Origin: an uncultured Erythrobacter sp.
Lineage (GTDB): Bacteria; Pseudomonadota; Alphaproteobacteria; Sphingomonadales; Sphingomonadaceae
Length of the DNA: 64,000 bases
Assembly: GCA_947502305.1 (NCBI GenBank)
Contig: CANMZA010000001.1
Coordinates: 682,001 to 746,000 of the forward strand
Direction of reading: 5' to 3'
The notes under the pieces: model-generated
The model's database searches: none
Seen by the model: the letters and a program-made list of their open reading frames with translations, nothing else
Told to the model about the DNA's origin: nothing
Position numbers and translations under genes: made by a program
Shown: piece by piece, positions 1 through 10,637 of the stretch
How positions within the stretch are numbered: the first letter of the stretch is position 1
Layout of the letters: each line of letters opens with the position of its first letter

Positions 1-674
1 GGGATCATGCTTTCGCCGCCATCTAGGCCGAACCGTTTGGTCCCGACATATTTCTTGCCGAGGAATTCCTCATACCCTTCGCCGCGCAGAACCGCGGCCA
101 GGATCGCTTTCTTGCCTTCTGGCGTAAACTGGATCGTGTCGCCGGGGCTTTCAAACTTGTCTTGCAAAAACCGCCGCTCTTCAGTGTCGGCAATGTGCAT
201 ATATTCCAGGCCGACTTTGCCGCAATACACCTCAATCAAACGTGCATGCAGCGCACCAACTGTGGTCCATTCCATGCCCAGAACGCCGCCAACATAGACC
301 TCTTCTGCCTCATGCCCGGCAAGCCCGTGAAATGCGAGCGTCAGATCCTCTGGCGTGCCGCGTTTCGCCGAGAGGCCCAGCGGATCAAGATCGGCCGCCA
401 TATGCCCGCGCACCCGGTAAAGGCGCACCAATGTCATCGCCGCAATCGACAGCTGCGCCGCGCGCTCAATCGCTTTGGGATCGGCCGCTTTGCCCGATTT
501 CTTCGCCGCCTTTTCGACCGCCAACTGCATTTGCGTCGGGTCCATCGCGCCGGTCAAATCGGCGCCAGCATCCGATACCTGATCCAGCCATTTTGGATTG
601 CCCCAAGATGGGCCGGGCTGCGGACCTTCTTGATCGGTCATGTCAGGGACGAAATTTGCGGTTTCTTTGTTCAT
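1..674 (-). CDS. sucA: 2-oxoglutarate dehydrogenase E1 component (partial, N-terminal 224 residues)
   Basis: Thiamine-diphosphate-dependent E1 subunit of the 2-oxoglutarate dehydrogenase complex, which oxidatively decarboxylates 2-oxoglutarate in the TCA cycle. The frame is open from the ATG at 674 to the window edge. The N-terminus carries the family motif GPSWGNPKW, then YRVRGHMAADLDPLG, a GMEWTT segment and an IADTEERRFLQ segment, and reaches the KRFGLDGGESMIP motif at the edge. An in-frame ATG at 686 is a possible alternative start; neither start has a strong Shine-Dalgarno. It lies 84 bases downstream of sucD, with a hairpin in the gap, so co-transcription with mdh and sucD is likely. 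The ThDP-binding and C-terminal parts lie outside the window. Confidence 0.95.
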   Translation of the reverse strand, partial: MNKETANFVPDMTDQEGPQPGPSWGNPKWLDQVSDAGADLTGAMDPTQMQLAVEKAAKKSGKAADPKAIERAAQLSIAAMTLVRLYRVRGHMAADLDPLGLSAKRGTPEDLTLAFHGLAGHEAEEVYVGGVLGMEWTTVGALHARLIEVYCGKVGLEYMHIADTEERRFLQDKFESPGDTIQFTPEGKKAILAAVLRGEGYEEFLGKKYVGTKRFGLDGGESMI

Positions 675-714
675 GGCGGTTCTCATAAGGAGAGACGGGG
701 CGGGGGAGGAGAAA

Positions 715-744
715 GGGTGCGCCGCGCACAAGGCGGACGCACCC
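715..744 (-). promoter_or_regulatory. Intercistronic hairpin between sucD and sucA
   Basis: Arms GGGTGCG (715-721) and CGCACCC (738-744) pair perfectly over 7 bp and can extend inward with a mismatch. On the minus strand the hairpin is followed by a short pyrimidine run (TTTCTCC) rather than a clean U-tract. It could be an attenuator, a processing or mRNA-stability element, or a weak terminator setting the sucD to sucA ratio. The function is inferred; only the fold is visible. Confidence 0.5.
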
Positions 745-758
745 CGTTAGGCCGTGTC

Positions 759-1649
759 TCAGGCCAGTTCTTTCAGCATCGCATCCAATGTGGTGCCAAG
801 CTCTGATGGCGACGGCGAAACGCGGATGCCCGCCGCTTCCATCGCCGCGATTTTGTCGTCCGCGCCGCCTTTGCCGCCTGATACAATCGCACCGGCATGG
901 CCCATGCGGCGACCCGGAGGCGCCGTGCGGCCAGCGATAAAGCCAACGGTCGGTTTGCTGCGGCCTTTGGCGGATTCTTGTTTCAGGAATTCGGCGGCTT
1001 CTTCTTCTGCCGATCCGCCAATTTCACCGATCATGATCATCGATGTGGTTTCAGGATCGTCGAGGAACAGGTCGAGCACGTCGATAAAGTTCGTGCCGTT
1101 GACCGGATCACCGCCAATGCCGACCGCCGTGGTCTGGCCAAGGCCAACCGCAGTGGTCTGATGCACCGCTTCGTAAGTGAGCGTGCCGGAACGTGAGACA
1201 ACGCCGACGCTGCCTTTTTTGAAGATAGAGCCCGGCATAATGCCGATCTTGCACTCATCCGGGGTCAATACGCCGGGGCAGTTCGGGCCGATCAGGCGCG
1301 ACTTGGAGCCGGTGAGGGCAGCCTTTGCGCGCACCATGTCGAGCACAGGAATGCCTTCGGTGATGCAGATAATCAGCTCAACTTCAGCATCAATCGCCTC
1401 GCAAATCGCGTCGGCAGCGAACGGAGGCGGCACATAGATGCACGATGCCGTCGCGCCGGTCGCTTCCTTTGCTTCGCGCACGGTGTTGAATTGCGGCACG
1501 CCAACATGCGTGGAGCCGCCTTTGCCCGGCGTAACGCCAGCAACCATTTGCGAACCATACGCGATGGCTTGCTCTGTGTGGAATGTGCCGGTGTTGCCGG
1601 TCATCCCTTGGGTGATGACCTTGGTGTCTTTGTTAATCAGGATGGACAT
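759..1649 (-). CDS. sucD: Succinyl-CoA synthetase (ADP-forming) alpha subunit
   Basis: Alpha subunit of succinyl-CoA ligase, the substrate-level phosphorylation step of the TCA cycle. At 296 residues it has the family's usual length. The CoA-binding Rossmann half has [15 protein letters not shown] at the N-terminus. The ligase half contains [10 protein letters not shown] and, near the C-terminus, GHAGAIV with the phosphorylated histidine. The start is supported by GGAGA about 7 bases upstream. It begins 3 bases after the stop of a small exported protein and is followed by sucA. The beta subunit gene sucC, usually directly upstream of sucD, is not here and must lie elsewhere on the genome. Confidence 0.96.
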   Translation of the reverse strand: MSILINKDTKVITQGMTGNTGTFHTEQAIAYGSQMVAGVTPGKGGSTHVGVPQFNTVREAKEATGATASCIYVPPPFAADAICEAIDAEVELIICITEGIPVLDMVRAKAALTGSKSRLIGPNCPGVLTPDECKIGIMPGSIFKKGSVGVVSRSGTLTYEAVHQTTAVGLGQTTAVGIGGDPVNGTNFIDVLDLFLDDPETTSMIMIGEIGGSAEEEAAEFLKQESAKGRSKPTVGFIAGRTAPPGRRMGHAGAIVSGGKGGADDKIAAMEAAGIRVSPSPSELGTTLDAMLKELA

Positions 1650-1652
1650 TAA

Positions 1653-3406
<1,754 letters not shown>

Positions 3407-5383
3407 TTACCCGGCGGCTTGGCGGCCTTGTTGCTCGCGTTCTTGGGCCAGCAACATTGCGGCCAGATAATCTGGCACGGCGCGGCTGAAATAATACCCT
3501 TGGCCCAGGTTGCAGCCGGCGTCTTTCACCGATTGCACTTGCTCAATCGTCTCAAGCCCTTCGGCGACAATATCCATGCCCAATGTGTTGCCCATTTCGG
3601 CAACGGCGCGGATGATCGCATCGCTCTTGCGCCCGACCTGTTCGCCGGAAACAAAGCTGCGGTCGACCTTGATTTTAGAGAATGGGAATTTGTTGATATA
3701 GCCGAGCGAGGAATAGCCGGTGCCGAAATCATCCAAGGCAAAGCGCACACCAATTTCGGACAATTCTTCGATGAAGGCGGCGGTGGAATGGTTGTCTTCG
3801 ATGAACAGGCTTTCTGTCACCTCCAACTCCAACCGGCGCGGGTCCAGCCCGGCTTCGCGCAGAGCGTTTTTGATACCCAGAGCAGCGCCCGGCGCGCGGA
3901 TTTGCAATGGCGATAGGTTTACCGCGATGGTGACGTCCTCAGGCCAAGAAGCGGCGATCCGCGCGGCCTGAGCCGTGATCCAATTGCCCAAGGTCACGAT
4001 CACGCCGGTTTCTTCGGCGACCGGGATAAATTCGTCGGGTTTCAATTCGCCTTTTTCTGGGTGGAACCAGCGGACCAAGGCTTCGAAGGTCTTGATGCGG
4101 CCCGTTTCCAGATCGACAATCGGCTGGAAGAAGATCGACAATTCATCGCGTTGCAGCGCCGCGCGCAATTCGTCTTCAATCTCGCGGCGGCGGACCAGAT
4201 CGCGGGTCATTGATCCGTCAAAGAAACAGGTCTGCGCGCGTCCGCCGACCTTCGCATGATACAGCGCCAGATCGGCGCTTTGCATCAAGGTGTCGGCATC
4301 ATTGCCATTATCCGGCAGCAGAGCGACGCCAAGCGAGGCGCGGACTTCGAGACGTTCGCCATCAATTCGGAAGGGGCGCATGATTTCTGCATGGATTTCA
4401 CTGGCGATAAGCTCGGAATTCTTGCGATCCTCGATTGGGCAGAAGACGATGAATTCATCGCCGCCAAACCGTGCAACCGTGCCGCCTTTCGGGGTGACGC
4501 CAGCCAATCGTTTTGCAACCTCGCTAAGCACCCGGTCCCCAACGGGGTGGCCAAGCAGATCGTTGACTTCCTTAAACCGATCAAGGTCGATCCAGATCAA
4601 AGCGAGGCGGCTGTTTTCATCAACGCCCATCATCGTCTCGACCATGGCGTGGTTGAGACCCGCGCGGTTGGCGAGGCCGGTGACAACATCGGTGCGGGCC
4701 AGAACCTGCATCTTGTCCGCCAGTTTTTTGCTGGTTTCCGCCGCCGCGATGGAATCGCGCAGGACGGTGAAAATATTGCTGGCGATTGAGACCATCGCCG
4801 GGATCAACAACAAAATGGTGACGCCCAGCGCGATAAAGCCGATTTCGCCCGTCCAGAAACACGCAAGCGCAATCGGCACACAGGAGAGGCTGAGCTGACC
4901 AATCGCAATTGTCAGTCGCCCGGCATTTCGTGCCGACACGCCGATGCCGTAACCGATGGCATTGGCGACCATCAAAACCTCGACCTGAGTTTGGGTGCCG
5001 ATCAGGATCGTGAAGGCAGCCGTGCAGCCGAGCATCAAAGCATAGCTGAACGCGCCAATCTCATAGATCAATTCGAGTGCGGCGGTGCTGCGCTCTTCTG
5101 AATCGGTGGAAATGCCCAAGGCGGCGACAATCCGTGCCACCGCGATCAACATCAGGATTACGGCGGCGATATAGAGCTCTGGGAGGTTCGCAATCCATGC
5201 CGAAACCGTCGCCGCCGCCACGGTGGCGACAGCGCCGATGGCCAAGCTGGAGGGCTGTGCATAGAGCGTGGTGACCAGCATGCGCCGCACGCGCTCGGAC
5301 AACTGGTCCGAACGTGCGGGTCGCGGCTTCGCCTTCGCCCCAGGGGGCTTGCGCAGCACAGATAGGAAATTGGTCACTCCCAT
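3407..5383 (-). CDS. Membrane GGDEF-EAL c-di-GMP turnover protein
   Basis: A 658-residue protein probably making and/or degrading cyclic di-GMP. An N-terminal membrane region (about residues 45-205) with roughly five to six hydrophobic segments acts as a putative sensor. A GGDEF domain follows, with intact RFGGDEF at residues 306-311, and then an EAL domain with FEALVRW (EAL at 434-436) and DDFGTGYSS (551-559). Both active-site signatures look intact. The RxxD product-inhibition site expected just before GGDEF is absent (PKGG at that place), so any cyclase activity may lack feedback inhibition. Which activity dominates cannot be read from sequence. It appears monocistronic. Confidence 0.93.
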   Translation of the reverse strand: MGVTNFLSVLRKPPGAKAKPRPARSDQLSERVRRMLVTTLYAQPSSLAIGAVATVAAATVSAWIANLPELYIAAVILMLIAVARIVAALGISTDSEERSTAALELIYEIGAFSYALMLGCTAAFTILIGTQTQVEVLMVANAIGYGIGVSARNAGRLTIAIGQLSLSCVPIALACFWTGEIGFIALGVTILLLIPAMVSIASNIFTVLRDSIAAAETSKKLADKMQVLARTDVVTGLANRAGLNHAMVETMMGVDENSRLALIWIDLDRFKEVNDLLGHPVGDRVLSEVAKRLAGVTPKGGTVARFGGDEFIVFCPIEDRKNSELIASEIHAEIMRPFRIDGERLEVRASLGVALLPDNGNDADTLMQSADLALYHAKVGGRAQTCFFDGSMTRDLVRRREIEDELRAALQRDELSIFFQPIVDLETGRIKTFEALVRWFHPEKGELKPDEFIPVAEETGVIVTLGNWITAQAARIAASWPEDVTIAVNLSPLQIRAPGAALGIKNALREAGLDPRRLELEVTESLFIEDNHSTAAFIEELSEIGVRFALDDFGTGYSSLGYINKFPFSKIKVDRSFVSGEQVGRKSDAIIRAVAEMGNTLGMDIVAEGLETIEQVQSVKDAGCNLGQGYYFSRAVPDYLAAMLLAQEREQQGRQAAG

Positions 5384-5522
5384 AGACGCACGGGCTTAGT
5401 GTGAAGTGGTCAAGGTCAGGTTAACGCCTTGCTTACCGCATGTGGCGGGGGGCAGGCGCATTCTGCAAGTGCGTAGCCTAAAGGGTTGAGCCCTTTGGCA
5501 AAATCTCGGCTATTTTCGCCAG

Positions 5523-5891
5523 TTACGGTTGCACAAGTGCCGGGTTCATCAGCGCTGCTTCTTCTGCCAATCGGCGGTCGAGGACCCGCGTAATTGCCAG
5601 CCACCAGTCATATTTCTGGCGATCATCGGCGAAAAACGCTTGTTCTGCCTGCGCGCGTGCCTCGCGTGCGGCACCGATCCCATGCTGAGCAAAATGGCGC
5701 AAAGCTGCGCGCAAGACTTGCTCATTCGCGCTCTGCCCGGCAGGCGGCGCGCCATTGTCATTCGCAACACGCTCAATCGCGCGGCCCAGCAGCGCCCGCG
5801 CCATTGTTTTGGCAACAGGAGAGCATGCGAGCGAGCGGCCCGGAAAGGCAGCGGGGGCAAAGCGAAGGGCCATAGGTTTTGTGTTGTCCAT
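5523..5891 (-). CDS. Conserved hypothetical protein
   Basis: A 122-residue soluble protein. The family is not recognised beyond resembling small conserved proteins of related genomes. It has a basic N-terminal half with RVANDNGAPP, then an alanine-rich helical C-terminal half (REARAQAEQAFFADDRQKYDWW). There is no signal peptide or membrane segment. It lies about 140 bases upstream of the GGDEF-EAL gene on the same strand, but spacing does not force an operon. Base composition matches neighbours. Confidence 0.65.
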   Translation of the reverse strand: MDNTKPMALRFAPAAFPGRSLACSPVAKTMARALLGRAIERVANDNGAPPAGQSANEQVLRAALRHFAQHGIGAAREARAQAEQAFFADDRQKYDWWLAITRVLDRRLAEEAALMNPALVQP

Positions 5892-6124
5892 TACGGCGCG
5901 TTGGCGCGGGATTTCTGCGAGTTCGTGTGTGATACGCGGAAACCCTCTAAGGCTTGGTGATTAGCTAAGGTTTAGAGGGCGTTAACCCTGCACTTTCAAT
6001 CGCAGTTGGAACCGTTTTGGAGGGAGTTTCTTGAGCGGCGCTACGCCGTGCAGATTTCTGCAGTATCTCAATGGTTTGCCCGCAAGGTCACCGAGGGCTT
6101 TTTGGTCCAATCAGGACGCCTTGT

Positions 6125-7483
6125 TCACTCGCTCGGCGGTCCATTTTCGCGCGCTCGGCGTTCCGCTTGCAAGGCCTCTCGCGCTGCATCGCTTTTCCAT
6201 TGGCCAGCGCGGGCATAATCTTCGCGCACTTGGCCTGCACTCGACAAAGCAGGGTCCGCCAGAACGGGTTCGGGCGTCGCGGGCAAGGCGGCTGGTACGC
6301 CGTTTCGTGCTGCACCCGTGTTGGTTCTGCTCGCCGCAGATGCAGAGGGAGCCGCGCCCGGATTTGCCGATGATGCCGAGGATGCAGATGGCAAAGCGGG
6401 TAGGGCAGGCAGAGCGGGCGAACCGGCACCAGAAACATCGGAGAAGCTGGCATTTGTGCGGCCTGAGACGCTGGGTTCATATCCGGCATAACCGCCGGTG
6501 AAGGCCCCTTGCTGACCCGCGGCGCCGCGATTGCGATAGAAACGATGCGCGCCGATTGTGCCGACATGGTCGAGGCTGCTCGCCCAATAGGGGTTCACCC
6601 AAAGCGTGTGGTAATGTGTTGCATGGCCGACGGGGCCATAGACGCTGCCGGACAAGGCCTCGCCCGCGATCCGCTGCGCACGTGCCCAGGATGCGCCGCC
6701 TGCGCGCCGTGACAAACTGCCGTCGCACGTGAAGCTAAACTGGCAACCGGTGCTGCGCTGTGCCCCTTCATAAACGACGCCGCAAACGCTGCCCGGCCAG
6801 CTGCGATGGGCCACGCGGTTGAGCACGACTTGCGCCACGGCCCGCTGACCCGCTTCGCTTTCGCTGGCGGCTTCGTACCAAACGGCCTGCGCCAAACATT
6901 CAGAAGCGCGCAGATGGCTCGTCCCGGCGGCGCTGAAGAAAGGCCGCGCAGAAGGACCGGAATCGATCAATTCGCCCAATTCGCGGCCCGCCTCTGCGCC
7001 GGTATCGGTCGCATCGACGGTGGGCAGGGCGATTAAAGCACCCTCTGGCGGATCGGCGAGGAAGAAGAATGCCGAACCGGGAAAGCTCATGCCCGGCCGC
7101 TCAAATGGCATGGCCGGGTTTTCGGCAAGCTGCGCAGCGAGGCGGGCACTGACGAGTTCGGCTTCAGTCGGTGCACCGCCCGGCAAAGCGCCAAAATCAC
7201 CCGGCGCGGCCATGGCAGGCACAGTGATCGCGGCCAGCAACACCGCCAAACGTTTGCGATAGGTCAGCGGGCGGGCAGGTTCGGGCGATTGAGTTGCCTG
7301 TGATCGAGGTGCCTGTGATTGAGGTGAGCGTGTTTCAGAAGCGCTTGGCCGTTGCGCGCTGTTATCGTGCAAGCGGATAACGTTTGGCGTGCCCGCCGCA
7401 AACGGCAGGAAACGCCGGTTAAAAACGGCGTCAAAAACGGGTGTGCGGCCCGTACGGCCAAAGAGGTTTTGAAGTGCTTTCAT
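6125..7483 (-). CDS. SleB-like cell wall hydrolase
   Basis: Predicted peptidoglycan hydrolase of the Hydrolase_2 (SleB/CwlJ) family, 452 residues. The N-terminal 85 residues are basic and low-complexity, then a hydrophobic segment near LAVLLAAITVPAMAAPG may act as signal or anchor. The catalytic domain is in the middle: LAQAVWYEAASE carries the conserved glutamate, followed by AQVVLNRVAHRSWP, the CQFSFTCDG cysteine pair, and HATHYHT. The Ala/Ser/Pro-rich C-terminal 120 residues look disordered. In Gram-negatives this family acts in cell-wall remodelling, not spore germination. The start could be further downstream, close to the hydrophobic segment. Confidence 0.88.
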   Translation of the reverse strand: MKALQNLFGRTGRTPVFDAVFNRRFLPFAAGTPNVIRLHDNSAQRPSASETRSPQSQAPRSQATQSPEPARPLTYRKRLAVLLAAITVPAMAAPGDFGALPGGAPTEAELVSARLAAQLAENPAMPFERPGMSFPGSAFFFLADPPEGALIALPTVDATDTGAEAGRELGELIDSGPSARPFFSAAGTSHLRASECLAQAVWYEAASESEAGQRAVAQVVLNRVAHRSWPGSVCGVVYEGAQRSTGCQFSFTCDGSLSRRAGGASWARAQRIAGEALSGSVYGPVGHATHYHTLWVNPYWASSLDHVGTIGAHRFYRNRGAAGQQGAFTGGYAGYEPSVSGRTNASFSDVSGAGSPALPALPALPSASSASSANPGAAPSASAASRTNTGAARNGVPAALPATPEPVLADPALSSAGQVREDYARAGQWKSDAAREALQAERRARENGPPSE

Positions 7484-7681
7484 AGCGCGCTTTGCGCTTA
7501 TCCCGGCGATGCCCGATCCGCGAGCGCCGCGGCAGGGGCGTCCCGAAAGCGAACACCCAGATCAAAACCGTTAACGCGCATTTCGGCGGATGGATTTGCG
7601 CCCGAAGCCTATTGGCAATGCGCCTCCAGGCAGAGCGCTGTGTTGCAGGGACGCGGATGCGCGACTATCGGCAGAGGCGGT

Positions 7682-8593
7682 ATGAGCGCACACAGGATCA
7701 ATTGGGGGCGAGCGTTTGCCGCATCGCTGGCGGCGGCGGGATTGGCGGCCAGCGCGGCCTCTTGCGCTGCGCCTGAACCGGGCAAAGCCGCAATTGGCGA
7801 CGATGCGCCAACCTTCGTCAGCCTCAATCCGTGTATCGACGCGATCCTTGTCGAAGTGGCCGAGCCGGAGCAAATCTTGGCTTTGTCCCATTACAGCCGC
7901 GATCCTTCCGCCAGTTCGATGGACACTGAGGTCGCCGCCACATTCGCCTATAATGGCGGGACAGCCGAAGAAGTGCTGGCCCTGCAACCCGACATTGTCC
8001 TCGCCAGCACATTTATCGCGCCCGCCACCCGCGCGGCCTTGGAACGCGCGGGATTGGAAGTGCAAACTTTCGGCAGCCCGGCAAGCGTTGAGGAAAGCCT
8101 GACCCAGATCCGCGAATTGGCGGCAATCACCGGCGGCGACAACAAAGCGCGCGGCAACAGAGCGCGCGATAAAGGCGAGGCGCTGGCCGAGCGGATTTCG
8201 CAGGCTTTGCCAAAACACGCGCCGGGCGATGTGACCGCGATGTTATGGCAACCGGGCCAGATTGTTCCGGGCGAGGCGACTTTGGTTTGGGATCAATTGT
8301 CGCGCCAAGGTCTGGTCAATCACAGCGCCCAAATGGGGCTGGGTCAGGCCGGTTATGTGACTTTGGAAACGGTGCTCGCGGACCCGCCTGATTTGCTGCT
8401 GATCGCTGGCGATGGGCCGGGGCAGAGGCATCCTGCTTTGGCCGAATTGGATCGCACATTCGTGGCCCGTTTTGAGGCGAATTTGTTCTATTGCGGCGGG
8501 CCTAGCCTGCTGCGCGCGCAAGAACGGTTGGATGAAATCCGTGAGGCGTTCGTGCTGCCGGAGCCCAGAATTGCGGTGGGCGATGCGCGCTAA
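7682..8593 (+). CDS. ABC transporter periplasmic binding protein (cobalamin / iron-chelate class)
   Basis: Periplasmic substrate-binding protein of the BtuF/FecB fold, 303 residues from the ATG at 7682, which follows AGAGGCGG. The longer frame from 7352 has no family similarity upstream. The N-terminus is an export signal ending near ASAASC; a lipobox is not convincing. Family features are FVSLNPCIDAILVEVAEPEQILALS at the start of the mature protein and LALQPDIVLAS. The gene overlaps the permease gene by 11 bases, giving a three-gene importer. Substrate could be vitamin B12 or a siderophore/haem; the sequence does not settle it, and no cobalamin riboswitch was found upstream. Confidence 0.85.
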   Translation: MSAHRINWGRAFAASLAAAGLAASAASCAAPEPGKAAIGDDAPTFVSLNPCIDAILVEVAEPEQILALSHYSRDPSASSMDTEVAATFAYNGGTAEEVLALQPDIVLASTFIAPATRAALERAGLEVQTFGSPASVEESLTQIRELAAITGGDNKARGNRARDKGEALAERISQALPKHAPGDVTAMLWQPGQIVPGEATLVWDQLSRQGLVNHSAQMGLGQAGYVTLETVLADPPDLLLIAGDGPGQRHPALAELDRTFVARFEANLFYCGGPSLLRAQERLDEIREAFVLPEPRIAVGDAR

Positions 8594-9551
8594 TCTCCTC
8601 TTTGCCGGGCTGCTGGCGGTGCTGTTGCCGCTGTCGCTGCTTGCCGGGCGGGTGTGGATCGATCCGTTTGGTGGCGGCTCTGGCGCGGCGAATACCGCGC
8701 TCATCCTGATGGAATTGCGTTTGCCGCGCGCGGTGCTGGCGGTTGTGGTTGGCGCGGGGCTGGGCGCGGCTGGTGCTGCGATGCAGGGCTATTTGCGCAA
8801 CCCGCTCGCGGACCCCGGCCTGTTCGGGATTGCGCCAATGGCGGCTTTGGGCGCGGTGGCGAGTTTCTGGCTTGGAATGACATGGAGCCTGCCGGTATTC
8901 GCATTGGCCGGGGCAGGATTGGCGATGGCGCTGCTGGCTCTGATCGCGGGGCGTACGTCTTCGGGCGCGGGCGGCGGGCTGGCGCTGTTCACGCTCGCGG
9001 GGCTTATGATCGCCAGCCTCGCTGGCGCGCTGACGGCGCTCGCCATTACGATGGCACCCAACGCCTTCGCGCTCAGCCAGATTGTCCTATGGCTCAATGG
9101 CGCTCTGACGGATCGTTCATGGGATGAGGTGTGGATCGCGGCCCCGTTGACGCTGGCGGGCATTGGCGTGTTGCTGGTCGCGGCGCGGTCGCTTGACGCG
9201 CTGACCTTGGGCGAAGAAGCCGCGCGCAGCATGGGCATCGACCCGCGCCGCTTGCTGTTCCTGCTGGTTGTTGGCGTTGGCCTCAGTGTGGGCGCGGGGG
9301 TTGCGGTGGCCGGGATTATTGGATTTGTCGGCCTGATCGTTCCGCATCTGGTGCGCCCGCTGACCAATCGAATGCCGTCCGCATTGATCGTGCCCAGCGC
9401 GCTTGCGGGCGCCTGTCTGGTGCTGACGGCGGATAGCGCGGTTCGGGTCTTGCCGCTGGTCACGGAATTGCGGCTGGGTATTGCGCTGTCGCTGATCGGG
9501 GCGCCGTTCTTCTTGTGGTTGCTGATCCGGATGCGGCGGGGGACGTTATGA
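8583..9551 (+). CDS. ABC transporter permease, BtuC/FecCD family
   Basis: Inner-membrane permease of the B12/iron-chelate importer, 322 residues with about nine to ten hydrophobic helices. FecCD-family signatures are ELRLPRAVLAVVVGAGLGAAGAAMQGYLRNPLADPGLFG near the N-terminus (motifs LRLPR and NPLADPG) and GFVGLIVPHLVR near the C-terminus. The start MRANLLFAG overlaps the binding-protein stop by 11 bases. The stop overlaps the ATPase start in ATGA, so the three genes are translationally coupled. Confidence 0.92.
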   Translation: MRANLLFAGLLAVLLPLSLLAGRVWIDPFGGGSGAANTALILMELRLPRAVLAVVVGAGLGAAGAAMQGYLRNPLADPGLFGIAPMAALGAVASFWLGMTWSLPVFALAGAGLAMALLALIAGRTSSGAGGGLALFTLAGLMIASLAGALTALAITMAPNAFALSQIVLWLNGALTDRSWDEVWIAAPLTLAGIGVLLVAARSLDALTLGEEAARSMGIDPRRLLFLLVVGVGLSVGAGVAVAGIIGFVGLIVPHLVRPLTNRMPSALIVPSALAGACLVLTADSAVRVLPLVTELRLGIALSLIGAPFFLWLLIRMRRGTL

Positions 9552-10345
9552 CGCTTTGCGCCAATTCTGTGATGCTGGAACGGGGAGAGGTGCAGGTGTT
9601 GCGCGATATTTCCGCCGCGATGCAGCCGGGTGAGATCACCGCCATTGTTGGCCCCAACGGCGCGGGTAAATCGAGCCTGCTGATGGCGCTTACCGGATTG
9701 CTGACACCGGGGGCGGGCAATGTGACTTTGGACGGGGATGATATCGCCGATCTGCCGCTGCGCCAACGCGGCCGCGCGATCGGATATTTGCCGCAAGGGG
9801 CGGATATTGCGTGGGACGTGGCGGTGCAATCTGTCGTGGCATTGGGGCGGATGCCGCATGGCGACACTTTGATCGCGCCGGTCGATGCCGCGATTGCCGC
9901 GCTGGATTTGGAGGTTTTGCGCAAACGCCCGATCAGCCAGCTTTCCGGCGGGGAGCGCGCGCGGGTTCTGCTCGCGCGGGTGCTGGCGGGGCAGCCGCGC
10001 TGGATCCTTGCGGATGAACCGCTGGCGGCGCTGGATCTGTCGCATCAATTGAATTTGGCGGGGCATTTGAAAACCTGCGCGAAGGGCGGCGCGGGCGTGG
10101 TCATCGTGCTGCATGATCTGGCGCTGGCCAGGAATTATGCGGATCGCGTGATCGTTTTGGACAAAGGAACACTGGCCGCCGATGGTCCGCCTGAGGCGGC
10201 CTTGGCTGAGGATATAATTGAGCGAGTTTGGAACATCCAAGCGCGTTGGGTGCAATCGGGCGCAGATGCCGTATCGGCCCAAGAAAATGAAGGAGCCCCC
10301 AATAATCCGGGCCAGCATGCGCTCATCACGCTTGGGCCGGTTTGA
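9548..10345 (+). CDS. ABC transporter ATP-binding protein, BtuD/FecE type
   Basis: Cytoplasmic ATPase of the importer, 265 residues. Walker A is GPNGAGKSS at about residues 40-48, the Q-loop is YLPQGA, the signature is QLSGGERARV, Walker B is WILADEPLAALD, and the switch histidine is in VLHDLALA. The start is the ATG at 9548, overlapping the permease stop by four bases; the upstream in-frame ATG at 9515 lies inside the permease gene. The last 30 residues are a less conserved tail. Confidence 0.94.
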   Translation: MTLCANSVMLERGEVQVLRDISAAMQPGEITAIVGPNGAGKSSLLMALTGLLTPGAGNVTLDGDDIADLPLRQRGRAIGYLPQGADIAWDVAVQSVVALGRMPHGDTLIAPVDAAIAALDLEVLRKRPISQLSGGERARVLLARVLAGQPRWILADEPLAALDLSHQLNLAGHLKTCAKGGAGVVIVLHDLALARNYADRVIVLDKGTLAADGPPEAALAEDIIERVWNIQARWVQSGADAVSAQENEGAPNNPGQHALITLGPV

Positions 10346-10637
10346 CGGTGCAAGTCAGCGCGGCCCCTCGTGTCGTCCGCAAGCCGACCCGGTGCGGCGG
10401 GTTAGGGTTTCGCCGCGATCTCTCATTCGAAATCTTCTAAAGCCCGTTGGTGCGACCCGAAGGGCAAGAAGCAGAAGACCAGCAAAGAGGACGCTAGTAT
10501 CGGGTATATTTCGTAAACAGACGCCTTCATTTTTCCTATAGCCCCTATTTCAGCGCGAAAACCCTAGATTTCCGCCATTCTTGGGCTAAAATGAGCGGGT
10601 AAGGGCGGCCTAAAATCAGTCAGGGTTCAAAGTTTTA

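Noticed and set aside
162..806. 214-codon plus-strand frame at the left edge
   Set aside because: It is antisense to sucA, whose N-terminal motifs are unmistakable on the minus strand.
7484..7681. Cobalamin riboswitch upstream of the B12/iron-type importer
   Set aside because: I looked for the B12 box and the conserved core and did not find them. A short GAAGCC...GGCAATGCGCC stretch is not enough.
8789..10318. 509-codon open frame antisense to the ABC permease and ATPase genes
   Set aside because: It covers two well-supported overlapping genes and reads as low-complexity Arg/Gln/Pro sequence.
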